A stretch of DNA of 23,330 bases, from contig JAOOBT010000009.1 in the NCBI GenBank assembly GCA_028404615.1, forward strand, positions 1 to 23,330. Reading direction: 5' to 3'. Below, in pieces: positions 7,271 to 15,136 of the stretch. How positions within the stretch are numbered: the first letter of the stretch is position 1; each line of letters begins with the position of its first letter. The stretch is from Candidatus Pelagibacter sp. GTDB taxonomy: Bacteria > Pseudomonadota > Alphaproteobacteria > Pelagibacterales > Pelagibacteraceae. A model generated the notes under the pieces. The model worked only from the letters and a program-made list of their open reading frames with translations. It was not told where the DNA came from and searched no databases. A program made the translations under genes and the position numbers.

Positions 7271-8317
7271 ATGATCAAATCAATCAAAACTTGGATTTTA
7301 GTTGGATTTGCATCTCTGCTTTTAGTCGCTTGCGGCCAAGGCGGTGGAGGAGCTGGTTCAAAAAAATCTAAAACTTTAGAAAATACTAAAAAAGCAGGTT
7401 TTGTGAAATGTGGTGTTTCACAAGGTCTACCAGGATTTTCAAATGCTGATGCATCAGGAAACTGGTCTGGTATTGATGTAGATGTATGTAGAGCTGTCGC
7501 AGCTGCTGTATTAGGAGATGCAGACAAAGTTAAATATACACCATTAAGTGCCAAGGAAAGATTTACGGCTTTAACATCAGGTGAAATAGATGTGCTTGCA
7601 CGTAACACAACTTGGACATTATCAAGAGATGCTGACATAGGTTTAACTTTTGTTGGTGTAAACTTTTATGATGGTCAAGGTTTCATGGTTAGAAAGAATT
7701 CAGGAATTAATTCTGTGAATGATTTCAAAAACGGTATTTCTGCTTGTACGAACACAGGTACTACTACCGAGTTAAACATGAGAGACTTCTTTAATTCTAA
7801 AAACATAAGTTATGAACCGATTGCGTTCGAAAAAGCTGACGAAGTAGTTCAAGCTTACGATGCTGGAAGATGTGATACTTACACAACTGATAAATCTGGA
7901 TTAGCTGCACAAAGAACAAAAATGTCTAACCCAGACGAGCACAAAGTATTACCTGAAACGATCTCTAAAGAACCGTTAGGCCCTGTTGTAAGACAAGGGG
8001 ATGCGGTATGGGAAGATATCGTTAGATGGTCTCTAAATACAATGATCGAAGCTGAAGAGTATGGTGTAAATTCATCAAATGCTTCTAGCCTAAAAGACTC
8101 TGAAAACCCAGCTATTAAAAGATTAGTTGGTTCTGAAGGTGAACTAGGCGCAGCTTTTGGTTTAGATAATGACTGGAGCTTAAGAATTATCGAGCAAGTT
8201 GGTAACTACGGAGAAAGCTATAAAAAACACATAGCTGATACAGGCATTTTACCTAATAGGGGTCCAAATCAATTATGGACTAAAGGTGGAATTCTTTACG
8301 TACCACCAGCAAGATAA
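7271..8317 (+). CDS. aapJ: General L-amino-acid ABC transporter substrate-binding protein
   Basis: This is the periplasmic binding protein of a polar amino-acid uptake system of the Aap/YhdWXYZ type, which takes up a broad range of L-amino acids. In SAR11 this is, as I recall, one of the most abundant proteins. The frame is open from a TTG at 7235, but the ATG at 7271, 10 bases after AAAGAGGA, gives a proper signal sequence, so a 348-residue product is called. The signal ends in a lipobox-like LLVAC with C21, then a glycine linker, suggesting a lipid-anchored form. Family blocks are LENTKKAGFVKCGVSQGLPGFS, GIDVDVCRAVAAAVLGD, LTSGEIDVLARNTTWT, the tail of DAGRCDTYTTDKSGLAA, and GPVVRQGDAVWEDIVRWS. 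It is the first gene of the operon, separated from the permeases by a strong terminator hairpin. Confidence 0.93.
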   Translation: MIKSIKTWILVGFASLLLVACGQGGGGAGSKKSKTLENTKKAGFVKCGVSQGLPGFSNADASGNWSGIDVDVCRAVAAAVLGDADKVKYTPLSAKERFTALTSGEIDVLARNTTWTLSRDADIGLTFVGVNFYDGQGFMVRKNSGINSVNDFKNGISACTNTGTTTELNMRDFFNSKNISYEPIAFEKADEVVQAYDAGRCDTYTTDKSGLAAQRTKMSNPDEHKVLPETISKEPLGPVVRQGDAVWEDIVRWSLNTMIEAEEYGVNSSNASSLKDSENPAIKRLVGSEGELGAAFGLDNDWSLRIIEQVGNYGESYKKHIADTGILPNRGPNQLWTKGGILYVPPAR

Positions 8318-8330
8318 TTGCTAATAAATT

Positions 8331-8363
8331 AAAAAGGGCTGGATTTATCCGGCCCTTTTTTTT
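8331..8363 (+). terminator. Rho-independent terminator/attenuator between binding protein and permease genes
   Basis: A 13-pair stem (8331-8343 with 8348-8360; one G-T wobble) has a TTTA loop and a GGGC/GCCC core, and ends in eight consecutive T (8356-8363). This is the strongest terminator-like structure in the window. It lies 13 bases after the aapJ stop and 15 before the aapQ ATG, so it probably cuts most transcripts after the binding protein and lets a minority continue into the membrane genes. Confidence 0.9.
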
Positions 8364-8378
8364 AATCTCAAATTTTAA

Positions 8379-9554
8379 ATGAATCTTAAAAAACTAAACA
8401 TTGAAAACAAAAAAATTAGAGATTTAATTCCTCAAGCATTAACAGTTTTAGCTCTACTATCTGTGATCATTTATTTTGCTACAAATGCTCAAATCAACAT
8501 GGGCAATAGAGGAATATCTTTTGGATTTGGTTTTTTAAATCAAGAAGCTTCTTTTGATATAACGTTTTCAATGATCGAGTATGATGGTTCACACTCGTAC
8601 GGAAGAGCTTTTTTGGTAGGTTTATTAAATACTATTTTAGTCTCAGTTATTGGAATATTTTTTGCAACTATAATCGGAGTTATTGTAGGTGTGTCTAGAT
8701 TATCAGATAATTATCTAGTTGCTAAAGTTGCAGAATGGTATGTAGAAATCTTTAGAAATATTCCATTGATTTTACAAATTTTTTTCTGGTACTTTGCTGC
8801 ACTGAGAGCGCTACCTTTACCTGAAAATGGAATTAGTTTTTACGATATTTCTTTTTTAACAATTAAAGGCTGGTATGTTCCAAAATTTATCTGGACAAAT
8901 TTTAATATTTTTCTTTTATCTATAGTAGCTGCTTTTATTGCGATATATTATTTAAATTCTTACGCTACAAAGCAAAGAGAACAGTACGGGAAACAATTAC
9001 CTACGACAACAATATCTTTATCCATACTAATATTGCTTCCTCTGATTACATTTTTAATTTTTGGTGTTTCTCTTACTTTTGAATATCCTGTTTTAAAACA
9101 ACTTTCTCCAACAGTTTTTACATATGCAGGAGGTGTTAGTATTATTCCAGAATTAATTGCATTAGCTTTGGCTCTTTCAATGTACACAGCTACATTCATT
9201 GCTGAAAATGTAAGAGCCGGAATTCTTGGGGTAGGCAAAGGTCAAAAAGAAGCCGCTGCAAGTATAGGATTAAATAAAAATCAAATTTTAAAATTAGTAG
9301 TAATGCCACAGGCATTAAGAATTATAATTCCACCAACTACAAACCAGTATTTAAATCTAACAAAAAATTCTTCATTGGCAGCTGCTATAGCTTACCCTGA
9401 TATTGTATTGGTTTTTGCGGGCACAGCACTAATGCAAACCGGAAGAGCTATAGAGATAATCTCTATAACAATGCTAACTTACTTAACTTTAAGTATTTCA
9501 ATTTCAATATTTATGAATTGGTACAATAAAAAAATGGCTATAAAGGAAAAATAA
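8379..9554 (+). CDS. aapQ: General L-amino-acid ABC transporter permease AapQ
   Basis: This is a 391-residue inner-membrane permease of the HisM/GlnP class in the long AapQ form. Together with AapM it makes the translocation path. An N-terminal membrane segment (about 16-35) precedes a periplasmic stretch; YGRAFLVGLLNTILVS (about 74-89) begins the conserved permease domain, followed by VEIFRNIPLILQIFFWYF (122-139). A long insertion including further membrane segments separates this from the C-terminal half, as in other AapQ proteins. The EAA loop (about 290-312, KEAAASIGLNKNQILKLVVMPQAL) contacts the ATPase. Its TAA stop shares one base with the next ATG (TAATG), so translation is coupled. 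There is no strong Shine-Dalgarno before 8379. Confidence 0.92.
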   Translation: MNLKKLNIENKKIRDLIPQALTVLALLSVIIYFATNAQINMGNRGISFGFGFLNQEASFDITFSMIEYDGSHSYGRAFLVGLLNTILVSVIGIFFATIIGVIVGVSRLSDNYLVAKVAEWYVEIFRNIPLILQIFFWYFAALRALPLPENGISFYDISFLTIKGWYVPKFIWTNFNIFLLSIVAAFIAIYYLNSYATKQREQYGKQLPTTTISLSILILLPLITFLIFGVSLTFEYPVLKQLSPTVFTYAGGVSIIPELIALALALSMYTATFIAENVRAGILGVGKGQKEAAASIGLNKNQILKLVVMPQALRIIIPPTTNQYLNLTKNSSLAAAIAYPDIVLVFAGTALMQTGRAIEIISITMLTYLTLSISISIFMNWYNKKMAIKEK

Positions 9555-10807
9555 TGAATTTAATAGCAAAACCATCTCGAGAGAATATTAAAACCTATGT
9601 TCCAATAGGTTTATTACTTGTCTCTTTAAGTTTGATAGATGTTTTTTTTAACGCCTTTTTTGATTTTAATTTGATTGGCTTTTTACCCTCTCAATTAAGT
9701 TATTTTTCACCCTTGATATTAGGTTTTATTGGGTTTTATCTTATCAGAATTGAATTTAGCGGTATTCGTTCTTTAGATATTCTAAATAAAAATATTAATT
9801 CAAATAATTTTAACGCTTTACTTACCCTTTTTACGATTTTCATAATCATAAAATCTATACCTCCTATGCTGAATTGGTTTATTTTAGATGCTAATTTTAT
9901 AGGTAATTCAAAAGATGATTGCACTGGCGATGGTGCTTGTTGGGTTTTTATTAAGGTTTGGTTTAATAGATTTATGTACGGCCTTTACCCAGATGCTGAA
10001 CAATGGAGAATAAATACAGCATTTTTAATATTGTTTGTAATTGTAGGTATTTCATTTTTTGTATCAGCAAAACTTAAAAAATATTTCATTATGTTCCTAG
10101 TTTTTGTTTATCCATTCTTTGGAATAAAGCTTATTTCTGGAGGTAGTTTTGGTTTAGAATATGTTGAAAGTGCTGCTTGGGGTGGCCTTTCGTTGACTTT
10201 TATTATCTCAGCATTTGCTATTCTTTTCTGTTTCCCTATAGGTGTATTTTTAGCTCTTGGTAGAAGATCTTCGTTGCCAGCTATAAAATATATTTCAATT
10301 GGTTTTATAGAACTTTGGAGAGGCGTTCCTCTAATTACTGTTTTATTTATGTCAGCTGTGATGTTTCCTATGTTTTTACCTGACGGAACTTTTATTGATA
10401 AGTTAATCAGGGTTCTAATAGCAATTACATTGTTTGAAGCTGCTTATATGGCAGAGGTCGTTAGAGGTGGGTTACAAGCCTTGCCAAAAGGACAGTATGA
10501 GGCTGCAAAGTCTTTAGGTATGGGTTATTGGAGAATGAATGTGCTTATTATATTACCTCAAGCGCTTAAATTAGTGATACCTGGAATAGCAAATACTTTA
10601 TTAGCCCTTGTAAAAGATACGCCACTAATTTTTGTTGTAGGGTTGATGGAATTAGCAGGTATGATAGGTTTAGCTAAAACTAATCCTAAATGGCTTGGAA
10701 TGGCAATGGAAGGTTATGTATTTGCAGGTTTAGTTTTCTGGATAATATGTTATGCAATGAGTAGATATAGTCAAAATTTGGAAAAAAAATTGAGCACTGA
10801 GAGATAA
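9554..10807 (+). CDS. aapM: General L-amino-acid ABC transporter permease AapM
   Basis: This is the 417-residue second permease of the amino-acid importer. Several hydrophobic segments precede a periplasmic region with [24 protein letters not shown] (about 123-146); the GACW block is characteristic of AapM. The conserved permease domain begins near [14 protein letters not shown] (206-219), continues through [14 protein letters not shown] (253-266), and contains the EAA loop [25 protein letters not shown] (314-338). It starts inside the aapQ stop codon and ends one base before the aapP ATG, so the three genes form a tight operon. The length is normal for the family. Confidence 0.92.
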   Translation: MNLIAKPSRENIKTYVPIGLLLVSLSLIDVFFNAFFDFNLIGFLPSQLSYFSPLILGFIGFYLIRIEFSGIRSLDILNKNINSNNFNALLTLFTIFIIIKSIPPMLNWFILDANFIGNSKDDCTGDGACWVFIKVWFNRFMYGLYPDAEQWRINTAFLILFVIVGISFFVSAKLKKYFIMFLVFVYPFFGIKLISGGSFGLEYVESAAWGGLSLTFIISAFAILFCFPIGVFLALGRRSSLPAIKYISIGFIELWRGVPLITVLFMSAVMFPMFLPDGTFIDKLIRVLIAITLFEAAYMAEVVRGGLQALPKGQYEAAKSLGMGYWRMNVLIILPQALKLVIPGIANTLLALVKDTPLIFVVGLMELAGMIGLAKTNPKWLGMAMEGYVFAGLVFWIICYAMSRYSQNLEKKLSTER

Positions 10808-10808
10808 A

Positions 10809-11540
10809 ATGGGAAAAATAATTGAATTAAAAAAAGTAAATAAATGGTTCGATAAATTTCAAGTTTTAAAAGATATTGATTTAGAAGTTGCACCTCAAGA
10901 GAGAATAGTGATTTGTGGACCCTCTGGTTCAGGAAAATCTACATTAATTAGATGCATAAATAGACTTGAGGAACATCAAGAGGGAAATATTATTGTTGAC
11001 GGAACCGAATTAGCTGAAAATACTAAAAATATAGAAAAGATAAGAGCTGAGGTTGGTATGGTTTTTCAGCAATTTAATTTATTTCCTCATCTTTCGATTT
11101 TAGATAATTGTACGTTGGCACCTATTTGGGTTAAAAAATTGCCAAAAAAAGAGGCTGAAGAAATTGCAATGAAAAACTTAACGAGAGTTCAAATAGATGA
11201 TCAAGCTTTAAAATTTCCCGGTCAACTTTCAGGAGGGCAACAGCAGAGAGCGGCAATAGCAAGGGCACTTTGCATGGAACCAAAGATTATGTTGTTTGAT
11301 GAACCAACATCTGCACTTGACCCTGAAATGATTAAAGAAGTTTTAGATGTAATGGTTGATTTAGCTAAAGGCGGGATGACAATGATAGTAGTAACTCATG
11401 AAATGGGATTTGCTAAAGAAGTTGCGGATTATATGATTTTCATGGATGAGGGAAAAATTGTTGAACGTGCTAAGACTAAAGAATTTTTTGAGAATCCAAA
11501 GTCGGAAAGAACTAAACTTTTCTTGAGCCAGATTTTATAG
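10809..11540 (+). CDS. aapP: General L-amino-acid ABC transporter ATP-binding protein AapP
   Basis: This is the 243-residue ATPase of the amino-acid importer, a single-domain polar amino-acid type. It shows Walker [10 protein letters not shown] (37-45), Q-loop [10 protein letters not shown] (about 86-95), ABC signature LSGGQQQR (140-147), Walker [12 protein letters not shown] (161-171) and switch histidine in VTHEM near residue 197-201. All catalytic residues are present and the length is standard. It is the last gene of the operon; its 3' end overlaps the convergent cysteine-synthase-family gene by 6 bases, and no terminator is evident there. Confidence 0.95.
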   Translation: MGKIIELKKVNKWFDKFQVLKDIDLEVAPQERIVICGPSGSGKSTLIRCINRLEEHQEGNIIVDGTELAENTKNIEKIRAEVGMVFQQFNLFPHLSILDNCTLAPIWVKKLPKKEAEEIAMKNLTRVQIDDQALKFPGQLSGGQQQRAAIARALCMEPKIMLFDEPTSALDPEMIKEVLDVMVDLAKGGMTMIVVTHEMGFAKEVADYMIFMDEGKIVERAKTKEFFENPKSERTKLFLSQIL

Positions 11541-12530
11541 CCATTTCGGTACTGGCAATTTCTTACTTTTTAAAAATTCCTTATTAAATATTTTACTTGC
11601 ATATCTCTTGCCATGATCGCAAAGGATCGTAACAATTGTCTTTCCAGGTCCCATTTTTTTTGCAAGTTTAATTGCACCAGCGATATTTATTCCTGAAGAT
11701 CCACCTAAAACTATTTTTTGTTTTTCTATTAAATCGTAAACTATATTTAAAGCTTCAGTATCATCAGTTTGAAAAGCATCATCTACTAACGCTCTGTCAA
11801 AGTTTTTTGTTATTCTTCCGGTTCCAATACCCTCGGTAATTGAGTTGCCTGAACTTTCTAATTTATTATTTTTTAAATAGGAGTAAAGAGAAGATCCCAT
11901 CGGGTCTGATAAAGCAATTTTAATAGCTTTATTTTTATCCTTTAATCCAATTGAAACACCAGCCAATGTTCCTCCAGTTCCCACTGCACATGTAAATCCG
12001 TCTATCATACCAGCGGTTTGACTCCAAATTTCTTCTGCAGTAGTTTGAATATGAGCTTCTGTGTTAACGATATTATCAAATTGGTTGGCCCAATAAACCC
12101 CATTAGGGTCTATCTTATTCAAATCTTCAGCAATTTTTTTTGATTGTTTGATATAATTTTTAGGATCAGAATACGGAACAGCGTCTACCTCTATAAGTTC
12201 TGCTCCCAATTGTCTTAAAGTTTCTTTTTTTTCGATTGATTGAGTTTTAGGTATCACAATTTTAAGTTTTAAATCATATTCTTTACAAACAATAGCCAGC
12301 CCAATTCCAGTATTACCCGCAGTTCCCTCGACTATAGTACCTCCTTTAGAAATAAGTTTTTTTTTAAGCGCGTCTTTAACAATAAATAGGGCTGCTCTAT
12401 CTTTGACAGACTCACCTGGATTAAAATATTCAGCTTTTCCGTAAATATGGCAACCTGTTAATTCTGAGGCTTGTTTTAACTTGACTAATGGTGTATTTCC
12501 TATTTGATTTATAATTGTGTTAGTTTCCAT
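11535..12530 (-). CDS. cysK: Cysteine synthase family PLP enzyme (CysK-like)
   Basis: This is a 331-residue fold-type II pyridoxal-phosphate enzyme, most likely an O-acetylserine sulfhydrylase making cysteine from O-acetylserine and sulfide. GNTPLVKL (11-18) opens the protein. The PLP lysine is K43 in ESVKDRAA, and the asparagine loop is GTAGNTG (69-75), where most CysK proteins have TSGNTG. The PLP-phosphate loop is GTGGT (184-188), and GGSSG (276-280) follows. The C-terminus [18 protein letters not shown] is characteristic of a longer alphaproteobacterial and fungal-mitochondrial-like subgroup. Cystathionine beta-synthase-like activity cannot be excluded. It is transcribed towards the amino-acid operon and diverges from the DUF6134-like gene across only 12 bases. 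Confidence 0.85.
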   Translation of the reverse strand: METNTIINQIGNTPLVKLKQASELTGCHIYGKAEYFNPGESVKDRAALFIVKDALKKKLISKGGTIVEGTAGNTGIGLAIVCKEYDLKLKIVIPKTQSIEKKETLRQLGAELIEVDAVPYSDPKNYIKQSKKIAEDLNKIDPNGVYWANQFDNIVNTEAHIQTTAEEIWSQTAGMIDGFTCAVGTGGTLAGVSIGLKDKNKAIKIALSDPMGSSLYSYLKNNKLESSGNSITEGIGTGRITKNFDRALVDDAFQTDDTEALNIVYDLIEKQKIVLGGSSGINIAGAIKLAKKMGPGKTIVTILCDHGKRYASKIFNKEFLKSKKLPVPKWL

Positions 12531-12542
12531 ATCATTAAATAT

Positions 12543-13226
12543 ATGAAAAAATTTATTCTTTCAATTGCAATTTTTTTTCTATTAAACATTAGTTCTTTTA
12601 GCCATGTAGAGCATTATAACAAATATAATTATTTAGAGTATGAACTATTTAGAAATAATGTATCTATTGGCTATCACAAATATGATTTTAATAGAGATGG
12701 CGACAAATTATCTATTTCAAGTGAAGTGAGTTTTAAAATTACTAAACTAGGTGTTGAACTATATAAATATTTTGCAAAAAGTGAGGAAAATTACAATAAT
12801 GGTGTTTTTGAAAGTTATTCATCCAAGACAAATCAAAACAATAAAGATAGATATGTTAACATCAAGGTAGATCCAGAGGATAAAAATCTTATTATTGATG
12901 GGTCTTCTTTTAAAGGAAAAGCTAATAAAGATTTCATAGTAGGAACTTGGTGGAACCATGAGATAATTAAAGCTGAAGCACAAATTAGTGGTATTTCAGG
13001 TAGAATTATTGAACAAAAAGTAACTTTTGTAGGCAAGGAAGAAATTAAAATTGGCGATAAAGTTTACAATACCTTGCATTTTAATTTTCAATCATCTGAC
13101 GAAACTTTACCAGATAGCAAGAAATTAAACACAGATATTTGGTACGAAGATAATACATATCTTTGGGTAAAAGCAGCCTTTGATAAAAGAGGTTACTGGG
13201 AGTATCGAATTAAAAAGATAAATTAA
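12543..13226 (+). CDS. Exported DUF6134-like protein
   Basis: This 227-residue protein has a signal peptide (MKKFILSIAIFFLLNISSFSH, cleavage about residue 21-22), so it is periplasmic or envelope-associated. The remainder is beta-rich with no further membrane segment. YELFRNNVSIGYHKYDFNRDGDKLSI, GTWWNHEIIKAEAQISGISGRI and DIWYEDNTYLWVKAAFDKRG follow the pattern of the DUF6134 family ('R.G..IG.H', '.WN...L....L....G', '.WY...G.WV...F...G'), whose function is unknown. An upstream in-frame start at 12504 would overlap the divergent gene and spoil the signal peptide, so the ATG at 12543 is chosen. The nearest gene upstream, cysK-like, is divergent at 12 bases, so the two promoters must lie inside each other's coding starts. 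Confidence 0.8.
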   Translation: MKKFILSIAIFFLLNISSFSHVEHYNKYNYLEYELFRNNVSIGYHKYDFNRDGDKLSISSEVSFKITKLGVELYKYFAKSEENYNNGVFESYSSKTNQNNKDRYVNIKVDPEDKNLIIDGSSFKGKANKDFIVGTWWNHEIIKAEAQISGISGRIIEQKVTFVGKEEIKIGDKVYNTLHFNFQSSDETLPDSKKLNTDIWYEDNTYLWVKAAFDKRGYWEYRIKKIN

Positions 13227-13233
13227 TTTGAAA

Positions 13234-13257
13234 TTTAGCATAGAAATTTACGCTAAA
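13234..13257. repeat. Imperfect palindrome between DUF6134-like gene and XRE regulator
   Basis: TTTAGC (13234-13239) pairs with GCTAAA (13252-13257). The inner bases also pair except one A-C mismatch and a G-T wobble, giving a near-perfect 24-base palindrome. No T-run follows, so it may be an operator or a weak transcript-end hairpin. Confidence 0.4.
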
Positions 13258-13323
13258 GTCAACACAAAAAATTACTTTTTTAGAGGTTTTTTTGAACTAA
13301 ATTATTTTTTTTTATGTATTGCT

Positions 13324-13337
13324 AAAATGTTCATTTT
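13324..13337. promoter_or_regulatory. Possible operator upstream of the XRE regulator
   Basis: AAAATG (13324-13329) and CATTTT (13332-13337) form a 6-2-6 inverted repeat 31 bases before the regulator's ATG, where an autoregulatory site would be expected. The evidence is symmetry and position only. Confidence 0.3.
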
Positions 13338-13368
13338 GAGGTTTTATTTTAAAAAATAGGGAGTTCTG

Positions 13369-13734
13369 ATGGAAGAAAATTTCAATATTCATTTAGGTAA
13401 AAAACTAAGAATGAGAAGACTATCACTAGGTCTTACCCAAACAAAAGTCGCTCAAGCTATTAACGTCACTTTCCAACAAATTCAAAAATATGAAAAAGGC
13501 ACGAACGGAGTAAGTTCAAATAGACTAATGCAATTGTCTCAATTTTTAAAAGTTCCAATTATATATTTTTTTGAAGATTTCAAAGAATTTAAAGATATTA
13601 ATTCTAGCGAAGAATTTAACGATGATTTAAACTATTCTTTTTTAAGTAGGACATTTTCCTCGTTATCAAGAACACAAAAAGAAAAAATTTTACAGATTTT
13701 AAATAATTCTTCTAAATTTGAGAAAGTTGGCTAA
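13369..13734 (+). CDS. XRE-family helix-turn-helix transcriptional regulator
   Basis: This is a 121-residue DNA-binding protein. The Cro/CI-type helix-turn-helix occupies about residues 8-68: LGKKLRMRRLSLGLTQTKVAQAINVTFQQIQKYEKG contains the usual Q-rich recognition helix (VTFQQIQKYEKG), followed by NRLMQLSQFLKVPIIYFFEDF, typical of the alphaproteobacterial subgroup. The C-terminal ~45 residues are short and charged, with no recognisable sensor domain. An AGGGAG-type Shine-Dalgarno at about 13358-13363 precedes the ATG. AAAATG-TT-CATTTT (13324-13337) upstream is a possible self-operator. Targets are unknown. Its stop is one base before the CCA end of the opposite-strand tRNA-Asn. Confidence 0.88.
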   Translation: MEENFNIHLGKKLRMRRLSLGLTQTKVAQAINVTFQQIQKYEKGTNGVSSNRLMQLSQFLKVPIIYFFEDFKEFKDINSSEEFNDDLNYSFLSRTFSSLSRTQKEKILQILNNSSKFEKVG

Positions 13735-13735
13735 T

Positions 13736-13811
13736 TGGCTCCTCGGGCAGGACTCGAACCTGCGACCAATTGATTAACAGTCAACTGCTCTACCAACTGA
13801 GCTACCGAGGA
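13736..13811 (-). tRNA. tRNA-Asn (anticodon GTT)
   Basis: Read on the minus strand: acceptor TCCTCGG (complement of 13805-13811) pairs with CCGAGGA, then discriminator G and encoded CCA (complement of 13736-13738). The D-arm is GCTC/GAGC, the anticodon stem GTTGA/TCAAT has loop CTGTTAA giving GTT (plus-strand AAC at 13776-13778), and the T-arm is GCAGG-TTCGAGT-CCTGC. All arms are intact; the first anticodon-stem pair is G-T. It lies 48 bases downstream of tRNA-Cys, probably in one transcript. Confidence 0.96.
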
Positions 13812-13859
13812 ATAAAATTGCAACATACTTTTTTTAATAATATAAAACAACTGAATTTT

Positions 13860-13933
13860 TGGAGGCCACGCCCAGAATCGAACTGGGATAAAAGGATTTG
13901 CAATCCTCTGCGTAACCATTCCGCCACGTGGCC
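13860..13933 (-). tRNA. tRNA-Cys (anticodon GCA)
   Basis: Read on the minus strand: acceptor GGCCACG/CGTGGCC, discriminator T and encoded CCA (complement of 13860-13862). The anticodon stem GAGGA/TCCTT has loop TTGCAAA with anticodon GCA (plus-strand TGC at 13899-13901). The T-arm CCCAG-TTCGATT-CTGGG is perfect. The 74-base length is normal for tRNA-Cys. The gene lies 28 bases downstream of the sugar-importer ATPase gene on the same strand. Confidence 0.96.
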
Positions 13934-13945
13934 AATCTTAAGGAT

Positions 13946-13970
13946 AAAATCATGATAGGCATCATATTTT
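13946..13970 (-). terminator. Weak terminator-like hairpin at the end of the sugar-importer ATPase gene
   Basis: AAAAT-C-ATGAT (13946-13956) pairs with ATCAT-ATTTT (13961-13970 plus flank), leaving one bulged C and an AGGC loop. On the minus strand the stem ends in a short TTTTA. It overlaps the ATPase stop codon at 13962-13964. The stem is AT-rich and the T-run short, so read-through into the tRNAs is likely. Confidence 0.35.
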
Positions 13971-15017
13971 TATTCTTTTTTTACTATTATCGAATAAATA
14001 TATCTTATTTTTTGGTAAGTAAATTGTAATATTTTTATCTTTAACATTTTTAGTAGTTTTTATTCTTATTTCTGTACCATTTATTTGAGTGTAAATTATC
14101 TTTTCAGATCCTAAATTTTCAATAAGTTCGACAGTAATTTCTACTGATATTTCACTTTTATTTTCCAATGAAATATCTTCTGGTCTTATTCCTACATAAA
14201 GATTATCCTCAAAATTTAAATTCTCAAATTTAATATTTTTATTAAACAAATTTAAAGTATCTTTGTTTATAAAATCCTTTTTTTTAATTTTAATAATATT
14301 CATTTTTGGATTTCCGATAAATTCAGCTACAAAAACGTTTTTCGGATCATTGTAAATATCATCTGGAGCACCAAACTGTTCGATATTTCCTTTATTCATT
14401 ATTACGATTTTATCGGCTAAAGTCATTGCCTCTGTTTGATCATGAGTTACATAAATTATATTACTTTTTAATTTTTTGTGTAATTTAGATATTTCAACTC
14501 TCATCTCGGATCTTAATGCAGCATCAAGATTTGAAAGTGGCTCATCAAATAAAAATAGTTTAGGATTTCTTGTGATTGCTCTTCCTATTGCAACACGCTG
14601 CCTTTGCCCGCCCGAAAGTTCTTTTGGTTTTCGATCAAGAAGTTCTTCAATCTTAAGAATTTTTGCAGCTTCAAATACTTTATTCTTAATCTCATTTTTA
14701 GTTAATTTTTCATTCATCAAACCAAACGAAATATTTTTAAAAACATTCATGTGTGGATACAAAGCATATGATTGAAAAACCATGGCAATTTGTCTCTTAG
14801 ATGGCAGTAAATCATTTAAAAGATTATTTTCTAAAAAAATTTTTCCTTTATCTATCTTTTCTAATCCAGCTATCATCCTTAAAAGAGTAGATTTCCCACA
14901 TCCTGATGGACCTAACAAAACAATAAATTTACCCTTTTCAACTTTTAGGTTAAAATTACTAATTACGTCATTATCACCAAAAGATTTATCTATATATTCA
15001 AATTCTAAAAAAGACAT
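13962..15017 (-). CDS. Carbohydrate ABC transporter ATP-binding protein (UgpC/MalK type)
   Basis: This is a 351-residue ATPase of the MalK/UgpC/ThuK group, energising the divergent carbohydrate importer. Walker A is GPSGCGKST (36-44), Q-loop VFQSYALYPHMNV (80-92), signature LSGGQRQR (134-141), Walker B FLFDEP (155-160), D-loop SNLDAALR (162-169) and switch H192 in VTHDQ. VFVAEFIGNPKMN (228-240) is the classic linker to the C-terminal TOBE/OB domain, which ends with GIRPEDI and short beta repeats. The length is slightly less than the usual 360-370. It is encoded on the opposite strand from the binding protein and permeases, with 119 bases between the divergent starts; no second ATPase gene is present in the cluster. 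Confidence 0.92.
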   Translation of the reverse strand: MSFLEFEYIDKSFGDNDVISNFNLKVEKGKFIVLLGPSGCGKSTLLRMIAGLEKIDKGKIFLENNLLNDLLPSKRQIAMVFQSYALYPHMNVFKNISFGLMNEKLTKNEIKNKVFEAAKILKIEELLDRKPKELSGGQRQRVAIGRAITRNPKLFLFDEPLSNLDAALRSEMRVEISKLHKKLKSNIIYVTHDQTEAMTLADKIVIMNKGNIEQFGAPDDIYNDPKNVFVAEFIGNPKMNIIKIKKKDFINKDTLNLFNKNIKFENLNFEDNLYVGIRPEDISLENKSEISVEITVELIENLGSEKIIYTQINGTEIRIKTTKNVKDKNITIYLPKNKIYLFDNSKKRIKI

Positions 15018-15059
15018 AATTCAAAAATTTTCATATCTTAACATTTTTCAAACCTCGTA

Positions 15060-15079
15060 TGCATTTTAATCATAATGCA
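15060..15079. promoter_or_regulatory. Possible operator in the divergent sugar-importer promoter region
   Basis: TGCATT (15060-15065) and AATGCA (15074-15079) form an inverted repeat with an 8-base spacer in the 119-base region between the divergent ATPase and binding-protein genes. A shared regulator site would make sense here, but no regulator gene for it is identified in the window and short AT-rich palindromes can arise by chance. Confidence 0.3.
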
Positions 15080-15136
15080 ATTCAACCCATTATTGTTAAA
15101 CTTAAATCATTATTTAAATAATTAATAGGAGGAAAA

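Noticed and set aside
7201..7638. 145-residue minus-strand frame opposite aapJ.
   Set aside because: It lies antisense to conserved amino-acid binding-protein sequence and its composition mirrors the codons of the real gene.
8960..9924. Minus-strand frames opposite aapQ and aapM.
   Set aside because: Shadows of conserved permease genes.
13731..13955. Open frames on both strands across the two tRNA genes (one translating with RPRPESNW...CNPLRNHSATWP).
   Set aside because: The frames coincide with tRNA-Asn and tRNA-Cys; the peptide is the well-known artefact of translating antisense tRNA sequence.
14476..15069. Two plus-strand frames opposite the sugar-importer ATPase gene.
   Set aside because: Shadows of Walker A and signature regions; the minus-strand product has all ABC ATPase motifs.
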